From Paraburkholderia sp. SOS3 (GTDB taxonomy: Bacteria; Pseudomonadota; Gammaproteobacteria; Burkholderiales; Burkholderiaceae): a stretch of DNA of 64,000 nucleotides. Under the pieces are notes generated by a model that saw nothing but the letters and a program-made list of their open reading frames with translations, was not told the origin of the DNA and made no database searches. Location of the stretch: positions 1,736,001 through 1,800,000 of the forward strand of contig NZ_CP018811.1 in assembly GCF_001922345.1 (NCBI RefSeq). The letters run 5' to 3'. This document shows positions 1 through 8,157 of the stretch, piece by piece. The first letter of the stretch is position 1; the number at the start of each line of letters is the position of its first letter. The translations under genes were made by a program, and so were the position numbers.

Positions 1-335
1 AGAACCTCGGTTTTGCCGACGTGCGCGAGGGCGACATCTTCCTCACGCCGCCGGCGCGCGTGTTCGCCGAGTTCGGCACGCAGGAGCGCAAGCTGATGTT
101 CGCCGATCACCTGCTCAAGCACGTGCCGCTCGCGGCGCGGATCAAGAAGGTGCTCAACGAGCGGCCCGGTCACCGCGCGCCGCGCGTGCGCTTCGAGCAG
201 GAGCTCGAAGATTTCCTCTCCGACAGCGCGGCCGAAGAGACGCTCGACGCGGTGATCAACTGGGGACGTTATGGCGAGATTTTTTCGTATAACGACCAGT
301 CGGAGATTTTCAGCCTCGAAGACGTCGAGTCCTGA
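1..335 (+). CDS. ABC transporter ATP-binding protein, C-terminal part (partial)
   Basis: The reading frame is open at the left edge, so only the last ~110 residues are seen, ending at TGA 333-335. The fragment lacks Walker or signature motifs. It resembles the AAA-associated C-terminal domain that follows the nucleotide-binding domain in nitrate/sulfonate/bicarbonate-type ABC ATPases of Burkholderiales (acidic/aromatic tail around INWGRYGEIFSYND). From family knowledge the whole protein would energise an importer at the inner membrane. The substrate cannot be told from this fragment. The downstream lipoprotein genes run on the other strand and converge on it. Confidence 0.7.
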   Translation, partial: NLGFADVREGDIFLTPPARVFAEFGTQERKLMFADHLLKHVPLAARIKKVLNERPGHRAPRVRFEQELEDFLSDSAAEETLDAVINWGRYGEIFSYNDQSEIFSLEDVES

Positions 336-350
336 CCGGCGCGGGAACCG

Positions 351-932
351 CTACTGCAGGTTCCCCCACCGATCGACCGCGGGCTCGGCTGACGCCCATT
401 TCCACCAGCGCTTGTCCTGCTGCATCTGACACGCGGCAGCCGTGTACCAGTGCTCGGGCGAATTCGCTTCGTCGCCGTCGGCGACCGAGAACGCGAACTC
501 CTTGCAGTCCGCGAGCGCCGATGAGAACGCGCGCGTCACGCGGATTTGCCCGTGGCCGTTCTCGATCGGCAGCGTGTGCTTGACGTTCCACGGCCGTGTG
601 TCACCGACCTTCATCGTGCCGACGAGTGCCGCGATCACGTTTTGCTGATCGCTGTGCATGACGCGGTAATAGCGATTGATCGATTCGGTAGTGACCGCCT
701 GCACCGCGATGCCGACGCCGATGCCGATCGCCGGATTCGCGGTCACGATGCCGGTTGCCGTGCCCGCCGCCGCACCGCCTGCCGCGCCGAGCGACGTCGA
801 ACTGCAGCCGCTCACGAGCGCCCCGACGCTTGCGCATAGCGCGACGACCCACGCGGCGCGCAGCAGGTGCCTCGCCTTGCGCGCTTCATGCGTGACGCCG
901 AGGGCTTGCGGACTGCCTGCGGCCGCGCTCAT
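351..932 (-). CDS. glycine-zipper lipoprotein, paralogue 2
   Basis: 193 aa. The N-terminus has a basic stretch, a hydrophobic segment and the lipobox LVSGC, so it should be a lipidated envelope protein. A Gly/Ala-rich glycine-zipper-like stretch (GAAGGAAAGTATG, then GIGVGI) follows the Cys, then a ~100-residue soluble domain ending in WKWASAEPAVDRWGNLQ. Its start codon overlaps the stop of the upstream gene (ATGA, 929-932), so the two are translationally coupled. The two proteins share the same plan and matching motifs (VTTESINRYYRVMH versus VQYSERVIHRN; CKEFAFSV versus CKEIVFSV), so they arose by tandem duplication. Function unknown; the ATGA start is preferred to longer upstream frames because it fits the lipobox. 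Confidence 0.8.
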   Translation of the reverse strand: MSAAAGSPQALGVTHEARKARHLLRAAWVVALCASVGALVSGCSSTSLGAAGGAAAGTATGIVTANPAIGIGVGIAVQAVTTESINRYYRVMHSDQQNVIAALVGTMKVGDTRPWNVKHTLPIENGHGQIRVTRAFSSALADCKEFAFSVADGDEANSPEHWYTAAACQMQQDKRWWKWASAEPAVDRWGNLQ

Positions 933-1489
933 TGCAGCGCGCCCCAACGTTCGGTCGCGGGTTCGGCCGATGCCCACTGCCACGTGTTGCCGTCGCGGCA
1001 GATCGAAGCGACATAGAACGCGCTCGACGCGGGTTTGTCCTGCGTCGCCGCCTTGTCGACCGAAAAGACAATTTCCTTGCAATCGAGCGGACCGCTGCTG
1101 ATGATGCGGCTCACGGTCACGCGCCCGTGTTCGTCCTCTTCGAGCGGCACCGAATGCGTGACGCTCCACGGCGCGACGCCGCCGACGTCGAGTGGCCCGG
1201 CAACCTGGGCAATGCCGTTCTGCGTATTGCGATGGATCACGCGCTCCGAATACTGGACGCCAGCGCGCGCCGCGGCGACGGCGCCGAGGCCGATGCCGGT
1301 TGCGACCGCCGCATTGTTGGTGACGGACCCGGCGATCGCCGCGCCGGCGATGCCGGCGCCCGCCGTTGCGCTTTCGGAGTAGAGAGACGAGCAGCCGCTC
1401 AGTGCGGTAATGGCCGCAACGACGACGAGCGCGGCCAGCAGCGCGCCCGGACGCGGCACACTCAAGGCGCCGGACATGGTGTTTTGCAT
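929..1489 (-). CDS. glycine-zipper lipoprotein, paralogue 1
   Basis: 186 aa. Signal peptide with hydrophobic core LLAALVVVAAITAL and lipobox LSGC, followed by a Gly/Ala-rich membrane-like segment (AGAGIAGAAIAGS, GIGLGAVAAA) typical of glycine-zipper lipoproteins. The C-terminal domain contains WSVTHSVPLEE and ends WQWASAEPATERWGALQ, very similar to the next gene on the same strand. First gene of a two-gene unit with ATGA overlap. No recognised enzymatic motif; the role is probably structural or envelope-related, by inference from lipidation only. Confidence 0.8.
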   Translation of the reverse strand: MQNTMSGALSVPRPGALLAALVVVAAITALSGCSSLYSESATAGAGIAGAAIAGSVTNNAAVATGIGLGAVAAARAGVQYSERVIHRNTQNGIAQVAGPLDVGGVAPWSVTHSVPLEEDEHGRVTVSRIISSGPLDCKEIVFSVDKAATQDKPASSAFYVASICRDGNTWQWASAEPATERWGALQ

Positions 1490-1732
1490 TGCTTCTTTTT
1501 GCTCCTGCTCACCCGTCGCGCCTTGTGGAGGGGCGGCCGCTACGGGTCAGACCTCATGACTTGTTTGCAAAAAGGATTGTGCAGGATGCCTTTTGTAATT
1601 GGCATAGAAAAAATGCAAGTAATTGCAAAACCTGATGCGCGCGCCAAACGTTTCTGTTTAAGGCGCTCGCGCATTGTGGTTGCGCCGACCGACATGCTTG
1701 CCGGTTGGGCATGCGGTCGTGTCGTTTAGCCG

Positions 1733-2800
1733 CTAGCTGCTGTTGCTTTCCGGGCTTGCGTCTTCTTCGTCGCCGTACATGCTGAGGCGGTTATAGAGCG
1801 TCTTGAGACTGACGCCCAGCGCTTTTGCAGCGCGCCGCTTGTCGCCGCCGCAATACTTGAGCGTGCCGAGGATGATCTGCTTCTGCGCGTCCGCGAGCGG
1901 CGTGCCGATCCACACGCTCATCGAGTCGCCGAGCGTAACGGGCTTTTTCACGCGCGACATCAGATGCGGATGGGGTAGTTCGACCGACTTCTCCGCGAGA
2001 ATGAACGCGCGATACACGGCGTTTTTGAGCTCGCGCACGTTGCCGGGCCACGACCAGGTACGCAGCGTTTCCATCGAGCGCTTGCTGAATACCTTGTTCG
2101 TGCCTTCCTGCTGGTTCAAGGCGGCGAGAAAGTGCTGCGCGAGCAGTTCGCGGTCGCCCTCGCGTTCGCGCAATGGCGGCGCGCGCAACGGAAAAACCGC
2201 GAGCCGGTACATCAGATCTTCGCGCAGTCCGTTTTCCTTGACGGCGACGGCCGGGTCGCGGTTGGTCGCGGCGATCACGCGCACGTCGCCGCGAATCAGC
2301 TCCGAGCCGCCGACCCGAAAGAACGTGCCGGTTTCGAGTGCGCGCAGCAGCTTGACCTGGCGCACGGGCGACATCTCGGTTACTTCGTCGAGAAACAGCG
2401 TGCCGCCGTTCGCGTGCTCGAAGTAGCCGATGCGGCCTTGCACGGCGCCTGTGAAGCTGCCTTTCTCGTGGCCGAACAGTTCGGCTTCGATAAGCTCGTC
2501 GGGAATCGCGCCGCAATTGACGGCGACGAATGCGGCGCCCTTGCGCGCGCTGTGTTCGTGAATCGTGCGGGCGATCAGCTCCTTGCCGGTGCCCGATTCG
2601 CCGATGATCAGCGCGGTCGCGTCGGTCGCGGCCACGCGTTCGATCTGCTCGTAAAGATCGAGCATGACGGGAGACGAGCCGTACAGCGTTCCATACGACT
2701 TCAGTCCCGCGACGCTTTCCGCGCCGCGCGGTTTCGCCTGTGACCTTGCGCTGCCGCCGGCCGTGTCGGCGGCGGGCGAGTCCAGATCGGTTGACGCCAT
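1733..2800 (-). CDS. sigma-54-dependent Fis-family activator without receiver domain
   Basis: 355 aa from the ATG at 2800; an in-frame ATG at 2866 would add 22 residues, but AGGA lies ~10 nt before 2800. The AAA+ domain carries Walker A GESGTGKE, a sigma-54 contact loop written GSFTGA, Walker B GGTLFLDE and the R-finger region MYRLAVFPLRAPPLRER. A C-terminal Fis-type helix-turn-helix follows (RRAAKALGVSLKTLYNRL). There is no N-terminal receiver or sensory domain, only ~40 low-complexity residues, so activity may be set by expression level or a partner protein. It is divergent from the DUF883 gene, with a sigma-54-like promoter between them. It closely resembles the second activator at 4190 in the ATPase and HTH regions. 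Confidence 0.9.
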   Translation of the reverse strand: MASTDLDSPAADTAGGSARSQAKPRGAESVAGLKSYGTLYGSSPVMLDLYEQIERVAATDATALIIGESGTGKELIARTIHEHSARKGAAFVAVNCGAIPDELIEAELFGHEKGSFTGAVQGRIGYFEHANGGTLFLDEVTEMSPVRQVKLLRALETGTFFRVGGSELIRGDVRVIAATNRDPAVAVKENGLREDLMYRLAVFPLRAPPLREREGDRELLAQHFLAALNQQEGTNKVFSKRSMETLRTWSWPGNVRELKNAVYRAFILAEKSVELPHPHLMSRVKKPVTLGDSMSVWIGTPLADAQKQIILGTLKYCGGDKRRAAKALGVSLKTLYNRLSMYGDEEDASPESNSS

Positions 2801-2978
2801 AACCAGGGTGTCCTGTGCAAATGTTCGAGGATGTGATGGCGCGGGGGCGTGAGATGGCCGGGTCATCCGGGGACGTCGTCAGGAACTGCGCGCTGAATCG
2901 CGCGCTTTCGGATGCGACGTGCGCCGGATGCGATCCGCTATCTCGCAAAAGCCAATTTAACCACTGGCACGGCATACC

Positions 2979-2994
2979 CGGCAAGGCGCTTGCA
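2979..2994 (+). promoter_or_regulatory. candidate sigma-54 (-24/-12) promoter
   Basis: CGGCAAG-GCGC-TTGCA: GG at 2980-2981 and GC at 2992-2993, exactly ten bases apart, matching consensus TGGCACG-N4-TTGCA at nearly every position. It points toward the DUF883 gene at 3215 and lies in the 414-bp gap after a divergent sigma-54 activator gene. A transcription start near 3005 would give a ~210-nt leader. No clear upstream activator sites were identified. Confidence 0.5.
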
Positions 2995-3214
2995 TTCGTC
3001 GCGCAGGCCCGCGTCGGGCGGAAAAAAGTTCGCGGCGGCCGATTGCAGGCGCGGCAGTCGGCAACATTGCCCGAAGTTCGCGAGCGCTTGGCGAGGGACG
3101 CCGTGTTGTGCTCGCCGATCGACACGCTTGTCGGGTATGACCGTTGCAAGCGTCCGTTCAACGACACAACGATCGACGCAAAGATCGGCAAGACATGACA
3201 AACGGAGAAACACG

Positions 3215-3532
3215 ATGACAGCCACCACCGAACAGTTCGCGCTCGGCAAGCAGAAGATCGTCGAGGACCTGAACGTGTTGTTGACGGACTCGGAGGAAAT
3301 GCTGCGGCTCGTGGCCCAATTGCCGGGCGAAGGCGTCGGCGCTTTGCGCGAACGGTTGCGCACGCATGTCGATACGCTGCAGGCGGCGCTCGCCGATGCG
3401 CAGGTCGCCGCGCAGCGCGGCTATCGAAGCGCGACGGTACAGACCGAGCGATATGTGCGTCAAAACCCCTGGCAGTCGCTTGGCATTGCCGCGGGGGTAG
3501 GCTTCGTGCTCGGCCTGCTGGTGGCGCGCTGA
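3215..3532 (+). CDS. DUF883 (ElaB/YqjD-type) membrane-anchored protein
   Basis: 105 aa; start chosen for GGAG at 3204-3207, eight bases upstream. The N-terminal ~80 residues are a charged amphipathic helix, and the C-terminus is a single membrane segment after the family signature (RYVRQNPWQSLGIAAGVGFVLGLLVAR). E. coli relatives ElaB and YqjD are inner-membrane tail-anchored, stationary-phase proteins, YqjD binding ribosomes; that role here is inference. It is followed after 61 bp by another short membrane protein, and the two share the terminator at 3938. Confidence 0.88.
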   Translation: MTATTEQFALGKQKIVEDLNVLLTDSEEMLRLVAQLPGEGVGALRERLRTHVDTLQAALADAQVAAQRGYRSATVQTERYVRQNPWQSLGIAAGVGFVLGLLVAR

Positions 3533-3593
3533 GGCGGCAGCGGTTTCGTTCATGGTTCATTTGCCCACGGTTCTCACAAGCAAGGAGGTCAAC

Positions 3594-3854
3594 ATGGCTC
3601 GACCCAGAATCGGCATCTTCAGCGCGCTCTTCGCGATCGGCGGCATGCTCGCCTGGCGTTGGGCGCAGAACCGCCGCGCCGCTCAAGCGGCGAGCGTGCG
3701 CGATCTGACGCGCTGGGAGGGCGAGGGCGGCTCGGTCTCGGCCGACCGTGACGCGTTACAGCCGGCGACCTTGCCGGGCGGCACGCACCCGCGTGTCGGT
3801 AACGGCGCCGATCACGGTGCGAGCGGTGGCGCCTGGCCGTTCCCGCGCAGTTGA
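3594..3854 (+). CDS. small membrane protein of unknown function
   Basis: 86 aa, with a strong AAGGAGGT at 3582-3589 before the ATG at 3594 (an upstream in-frame ATG at 3552 has no such site). One N-terminal hydrophobic segment (IGIFSALFAIGGMLAWRWA), then a polar Gly/Asp-rich tail. Sits 61 bp behind the DUF883 gene, probably co-transcribed with it from the sigma-54-like promoter. No family recognised. Confidence 0.75.
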   Translation: MARPRIGIFSALFAIGGMLAWRWAQNRRAAQAASVRDLTRWEGEGGSVSADRDALQPATLPGGTHPRVGNGADHGASGGAWPFPRS

Positions 3855-3937
3855 GCTTCGCAGTTCAGCTTTGCAGTTGACCTTGCAGTGCGACCTGCGC
3901 GGCTGAGACGCGCAGTCGAGCCGTCCTGCCGATGCAT

Positions 3938-3980
3938 TACCGGCCGCTCCGGCAAACCGGAGCGGCCGGTATCGTTTTAT
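3938..3980 (+). terminator. rho-independent terminator after the DUF883 pair
   Basis: A perfect 15-bp inverted repeat (3938-3952 and 3957-3971) with a CAAA loop, followed by a T-rich stretch (TCGTTTTATT). It ends the 3215-3854 transcript and lies in the 335-bp gap before the response regulator at 4190. The rest of that gap is AT-richer than its surroundings and probably holds the promoter of the next gene, but no box is convincing. Confidence 0.8.
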
Positions 3981-4189
3981 TGGGATATCGCCGTATAATA
4001 GGTAAATGAACAACAATGAACCGTTTTGATAGACCGGCGGACGGCAATTGTTGCAAGATTGCGCAAAGTTGGTAAATTTTTCATATGCGGCCGCCCGGAG
4101 CGGCCGTTTCACACCTAGCATGGCTATAGGCTCGCGACCTTGCGCGTTCGAGCTGACTACCACTCGTACTTTTAAGTTTCGGAAACGCG

Positions 4190-5596
4190 ATGCCACACGC
4201 ACTGATTGTCGATGACGATCCGGGTACCCGCGAGGCGCTAGCCGCGATCATCGCCGAAGACGGCCTGACGACCGCGACTGCCGGCGATTTGCGCGAGGCC
4301 CGTATTCAACTCGTCCGGCAGATGCCGGACGTCGTATTCACGGACTTGAAGCTGCCGGACGGCACGGGCGTCGACCTGTTCGAGGATCTCGATCCGCGTT
4401 CGGGCGTCGAGTTCATCGTGATCACGGGGCACGCGACCGTCGAGTCCGCCGTGAGCGCATTGAAGATGGGCGCGGCCGACTATCTGGTCAAGCCGATCAA
4501 CATGCAGCGCGTGAAGGCGATTTTGAATCGCCTGCCGCGCGCGGGCGATCTCAAGGCCGAAATCGGCACGCTGCGCGGCGAGTTGCGCCGCATGGGCCGT
4601 TTCGGTCTGATGCTCGGCAATTCGCCGGTCATGCAGCAGGTGTACGACCAGATCAGCCGCGTGGCGCCGACGGCCGCGTCGGTCATGCTGGTCGGCGAAT
4701 CGGGCACCGGCAAGGAAGTTGCCGCGCAGACGTTGCATCAGTTGAGCCTGCGCCGCAAGCATGCGTTTCTCGCCGTGAATTGCGGCGCGATTTCGCCGAA
4801 CCTGATCGAGTCGGAAATGTTCGGTCACGAGCGCGGCTCGTTTACGGGCGCCGACCGTCAGCACAAAGGCTATTTCGAGCGCGCCAACGGCGGCACGCTG
4901 TTCCTCGATGAAATCACCGAAATGCCGATCGAGCTGCAGGTGAAGCTGCTGCGCGTGCTCGAAACCGGCATGTTCATGCGCGTGGGCACGACGAAGGAAA
5001 TCGAGACGGACGTGCGGCTCATCGCCGCGACCAATCGCGACCCGGAGCAGGCGGTGCTCGAGGGCAAGCTGCGTCTCGATCTGTATCACCGCCTCAACGT
5101 GTTCCCGATCAGCCTGCCGCCGCTGCGCGAGCGCGGCAAGGACGTCGAACTGCTCGCCCAGTCGTTCCTCGACGAGCTCAACGAGCAGCACGGCACGCGC
5201 AAGCACTTTCCACCGGCGGTCAAGGAAATGCTGCTGTCGTATCCGTGGCCCGGCAACGTGCGCGAACTGAAGAACTACGTGCAACGGGCCCACATCATGT
5301 CGGGCACCGATTCCGACAGCACGGCGACGGTGCCGTTGCAGATCACGCTGTCGAAGTCGACGGCGGGCACGGCGATCACGATTCCGTTCGGCACGTCGCT
5401 CGCCGAAGCGGACCGTCAACTGATTCTCGCCACGCTCGACCAGTGCGGGGGCGTGAAGACGCGCGCCGCGGAAATTCTCGGCATCAGCCTGAAGACGCTT
5501 TACAACCGGCTTGTCGAATATGGCAACGATGCGGGCCGCGCTGACGATGGCGACGGCGCCGAAGAGCCGCAGGCGTTCGGCAAGGCTGGTGCTTGA
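4190..5596 (+). CDS. NtrC-family sigma-54 response regulator
   Basis: 468 aa with three domains. Receiver, residues 1-115: acidic pocket DDD at 8-10, predicted phospho-acceptor Asp52 in FTDLKLPDG, and Lys in YLVKP. AAA+ domain, ~140-380: GESGTGKE, GSFTGA loop, GGTLFLDE, WPGNVRELKN. Fis-type HTH near 430-450: RAAEILGISLKTLYNRL. Phosphorylation would drive oligomerisation and open-complex formation by sigma-54 RNA polymerase. No histidine kinase gene lies beside it, so the partner is elsewhere. The HTH is close to that of the receiver-less activator at 1733, so the two may recognise related sites. Confidence 0.93.
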   Translation: MPHALIVDDDPGTREALAAIIAEDGLTTATAGDLREARIQLVRQMPDVVFTDLKLPDGTGVDLFEDLDPRSGVEFIVITGHATVESAVSALKMGAADYLVKPINMQRVKAILNRLPRAGDLKAEIGTLRGELRRMGRFGLMLGNSPVMQQVYDQISRVAPTAASVMLVGESGTGKEVAAQTLHQLSLRRKHAFLAVNCGAISPNLIESEMFGHERGSFTGADRQHKGYFERANGGTLFLDEITEMPIELQVKLLRVLETGMFMRVGTTKEIETDVRLIAATNRDPEQAVLEGKLRLDLYHRLNVFPISLPPLRERGKDVELLAQSFLDELNEQHGTRKHFPPAVKEMLLSYPWPGNVRELKNYVQRAHIMSGTDSDSTATVPLQITLSKSTAGTAITIPFGTSLAEADRQLILATLDQCGGVKTRAAEILGISLKTLYNRLVEYGNDAGRADDGDGAEEPQAFGKAGA

Positions 5597-5718
5597 TCAT
5601 CCGCATGCGCAGGTGCCTGCCGATATCCGCACGTATCGGCAGACATCGTGCAACCTCGACGGCACAGCCTTTGCAACGCCCCCGAAGCGACAAACGAAGA
5701 CGCTAACGAGGAGGCCCC

Positions 5719-5946
5719 ATGTCCGATCCGGAGCGCGACACCGTCGCTCTATCTGTTGCATCGGCATTGCGCGTGCGGCGAGCGTCGCAGGTGACGGACC
5801 GGCTGCATCGTCCCGAGCCGATCGAACCGCCCGCCCCCGACGAGCCCGATGAGGGCGACGAGGTGCCGCCCGACCCTGACCGCCTGCCCGGCGAGCCGCT
5901 TCCTCCGCCGATCGGCGATCCTCCGCCAAATTACGCGCCGCCGTAA
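5719..5946 (+). CDS. small proline-rich protein
   Basis: 75 aa, preceded by GAGGAGG five bases before the ATG. The second half is almost all Pro/Asp/Glu (EPPAPDEPDEGDEVPPDPD). No membrane segment or signal peptide, so likely a cytoplasmic disordered protein. Lies 122 bp behind the response regulator on the same strand. Unknown function. Confidence 0.6.
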   Translation: MSDPERDTVALSVASALRVRRASQVTDRLHRPEPIEPPAPDEPDEGDEVPPDPDRLPGEPLPPPIGDPPPNYAPP

Positions 5947-6133
5947 GTTCATGAAGCGTCGGGTGCGCGCTGCGCAGCCCGCTATGAACGGCCGGATCGT
6001 CCTTGCACCGCGGCCTCGATCGTATTGATCCGACTTCTGGAATCGGCGAGGCGCCCAGCGTTGCATTTGCGCGACTTGATGTACTCGTTACAAAACCAAC
6101 GAACTTTTTACCGGCAATTTACGTTACCGGGTT

Positions 6134-6140
6134 CTAGACT
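6134..6140 (+). promoter_or_regulatory. CTAGACT element (candidate -10) before the 6191 gene
   Basis: CTAGACT, 51 bp before the start codon at 6191. The same heptamer occurs before both DUF4148 genes (13182 and 15110). It resembles the CTATACT -10 typical of sigma-S promoters, hence possibly a stationary-phase promoter. Confidence 0.35.
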
Positions 6141-6190
6141 GTGGTGATGCCACCGCTCGGCGGCAAGCCTTCCCCTGGAGGCAATCGATC

Positions 6191-6403
6191 ATGAGACACC
6201 CCGCATTGCGGCGCTCCGCGCGCCACTCGAAGCGCGAACCGCGCCCTGGCAGTGTTCCGGCCAGCCCGTCCGATGCACCGGATCCGGCTGCGCAGAATCG
6301 CGCCGCGCCCGATGCCCCGCCAGACGGGGATCACAACCAGGGCGGCACGCGTAAGGAAGGACTCGATTACCAGCGCGATCTCGGTTCCGAGCAGGACGCC
6401 TGA
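6191..6403 (+). CDS. small hydrophilic protein of unknown function
   Basis: 70 aa with GGAGG about 11 bases before the ATG. Basic N-terminus (RRSARHSKREPR), Pro/Ala/Asp-rich centre and a C-terminal segment GGTRKEGLDYQRDLGSEQDA. No membrane segment. Preceded by the CTAGACT element and followed by otsA after 188 bp. Codon use looks coding, but no family is recognised. Confidence 0.55.
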   Translation: MRHPALRRSARHSKREPRPGSVPASPSDAPDPAAQNRAAPDAPPDGDHNQGGTRKEGLDYQRDLGSEQDA

Positions 6404-6499
6404 GCGCTCCGGTCGGTTAGCGAGCGAAGAAAAAAGCTTGCGGGCGCATGCGGCGCGCAGGATGTTTTTCGTTCGTCTGTCACATTTGCATACATTTTT

Positions 6500-6529
6500 T
6501 TGTTCGCGTTTGTCGCAATGCGGCATAAT
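6500..6529 (+). promoter_or_regulatory. candidate sigma-70 promoter of otsA
   Basis: TTGTTC (6500-6505), 18-bp spacer, CATAAT (6524-6529), in a locally AT-rich stretch 60 bp before the otsA start. Pattern only. Confidence 0.35.
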
Positions 6530-6591
6530 TTTTGCGTGCACTATTTCGGCGCACAGTCGCACGGAACGTCAACTGAATGAGGGGGAGCTGT

Positions 6592-8013
6592 ATGAGCAGA
6601 TTGATCGTAGTGTCGAACCGCGTCGCGCCGACGCAGGAAGGCCGGCCCGCAGCGGGCGGTCTTGCGATCGGCGTGCTGGATGCGCTGAAGGAAACGGGCG
6701 GTGTCTGGTTCGGCTGGAGCGGAGAGATCGCGGGCGAGCCGTCGCAGCCGGTGATCGAGAAGCAGGGCAACGTGACCTACGCGACCGTGGCCCTCACGAA
6801 GCGCGACTACGACCAGTACTACCGCGGTTTTTCCAACGCGACGCTGTGGCCGACCTTCCACTACCGCAACGACCTGTCGCGCTACGACCGGCAGGAATAC
6901 GCGGGCTACCTGCGTGTGAACGCGTCGCTCGCGAAGCAGTTGAAGGAGATGCTGCGGCCCGACGACATCATCTGGGTGCACGACTATCACCTGCTGCCGT
7001 TCGCACGCTGCCTGCGCGAGATCGGGGTGAGGAACCCGATCGGTTTCTTCCTGCATATCCCGTTTCCGGTTCCGCAAGTGATGCTGACCGTGCCGCCGCA
7101 CGAAGAGCTCGTGCGGGACATGTGCAGCTACGACGTGGTGGGTTTCCAGACCGAGGCCGACCGTCAGTCGTTCGTCGACTATATCGAACGCGGCCGCCAC
7201 GGCAGCGCGAGCGAGGACGGCATCGTCCACGCGTATAACCGTTTCCTGAAGGTGGGTGCCTACCCGATCGGCATCTATCCGGACGCGATCGCGAAAGCGG
7301 CCGAGCAGTTCGGCGATCGCAAGGCGGTGAAGAGCCTGCGCGACGCGATGCGCAACCGCAAGCTGATCATGAGCGTCGACCGGCTCGACTATTCGAAGGG
7401 CCTCGTCGAGCGCTTCCAGGCGTTCGAGCGGCTGCTGCTCAACGCGCCCGGCTGGCATGGCCGCGTGTCGCTCGTGCAGATCGCCCCGCCGACGCGTTCG
7501 GACGTGCAGACCTATCAACGCATCCGTCAGAACCTCGAAGGCGAGGCGGGCCGCATCAACGGCCGGTTTGCGCAGCTCGACTGGACGCCGATCCAGTACC
7601 TGAACCGCAAGTACGAACGCAACCTGCTCATGGCGTTGTTCCGCCAGTCGCAGGTCGGCTACGTGACGCCGCTGCGCGATGGCATGAACCTCGTTGCCAA
7701 GGAATATGTCGCGTCGCAGGATCCGGCCGATCCGGGCGTGCTCGTGCTGTCGCAATTCGCAGGTGCCGCCGAGCAGTTGCCCGGTGCGCTCGTCGTCAAT
7801 CCGTTCGATCTGTCGCAAATGGCCGAGGCGCTCGAGCGCGCGTTGTCGATGCCGCTCGCAGAACGGCAGGCGCGGCACGCGGACATGATGGCGCCGCTGC
7901 GCGAGAACAATCTCTCCGTCTGGCGCGATACATTCCTCGCGGATCTGCGGCACGTCGCGACCGCATCGTCGGTGACCGAAAAAGCGGTAAAGCGCGCTGA
8001 CGTGACGGCTTGA
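6592..8013 (+). CDS. otsA: alpha,alpha-trehalose-phosphate synthase (UDP-forming)
   Basis: 473 aa, the usual length for OtsA (~470). Transfers glucose from UDP-glucose to glucose-6-phosphate to make trehalose-6-phosphate in the cytosol, the first step of osmo- and stress-protective trehalose synthesis. Glycosyltransferase family 20 motifs are clear: SNRVAP and GGLAIGV at the N-terminus, HDYHLLPFA, FFLHIPFP, SVDRLDYSKGL (substrate pocket), RDGMNLVAKEYVA and NPFD near the C-terminus. The ATG at 6592 has GGGGGAG upstream; an ATG five codons earlier overlaps that site. No trehalose-phosphate phosphatase (otsB) adjoins it, so OtsB must be encoded elsewhere. A terminator follows at 8096. Confidence 0.96.
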   Translation: MSRLIVVSNRVAPTQEGRPAAGGLAIGVLDALKETGGVWFGWSGEIAGEPSQPVIEKQGNVTYATVALTKRDYDQYYRGFSNATLWPTFHYRNDLSRYDRQEYAGYLRVNASLAKQLKEMLRPDDIIWVHDYHLLPFARCLREIGVRNPIGFFLHIPFPVPQVMLTVPPHEELVRDMCSYDVVGFQTEADRQSFVDYIERGRHGSASEDGIVHAYNRFLKVGAYPIGIYPDAIAKAAEQFGDRKAVKSLRDAMRNRKLIMSVDRLDYSKGLVERFQAFERLLLNAPGWHGRVSLVQIAPPTRSDVQTYQRIRQNLEGEAGRINGRFAQLDWTPIQYLNRKYERNLLMALFRQSQVGYVTPLRDGMNLVAKEYVASQDPADPGVLVLSQFAGAAEQLPGALVVNPFDLSQMAEALERALSMPLAERQARHADMMAPLRENNLSVWRDTFLADLRHVATASSVTEKAVKRADVTA

Positions 8014-8095
8014 TGATGTTCTGACGTGGCGGCTGTCACGTCGACGCGTAGATCGGAACCTGAATCGCGCATCCGAACGGTGCGCGGGTAATCGA

Positions 8096-8122
8096 CGGCA
8101 GCTGCGGCTGCCGTTTTTTATT
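8096..8122 (+). terminator. rho-independent terminator of otsA
   Basis: 7-bp perfect stem CGGCAGC/GCTGCCG with TGCG loop, followed by TTTTTTATT. Located between the convergent otsA and the MFS gene. Confidence 0.8.
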
Positions 8123-8157
8123 GCGATCGCGTCAAACCACGCGCTTCGCGTTGCGCG

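Noticed and set aside
1791..3686. Long minus-strand frame crossing the sigma-54 activator
   Set aside because: Runs through the activator in another frame, no motif.
4080..4110. Second inverted repeat CGGCCG...CGGCCG before the response regulator
   Set aside because: Short arms separated by unmatched sequence; not a convincing operator or terminator.
6577..6591. Alternative otsA start at an upstream ATG
   Set aside because: It falls immediately before the GGGGGAG site that serves the downstream start.
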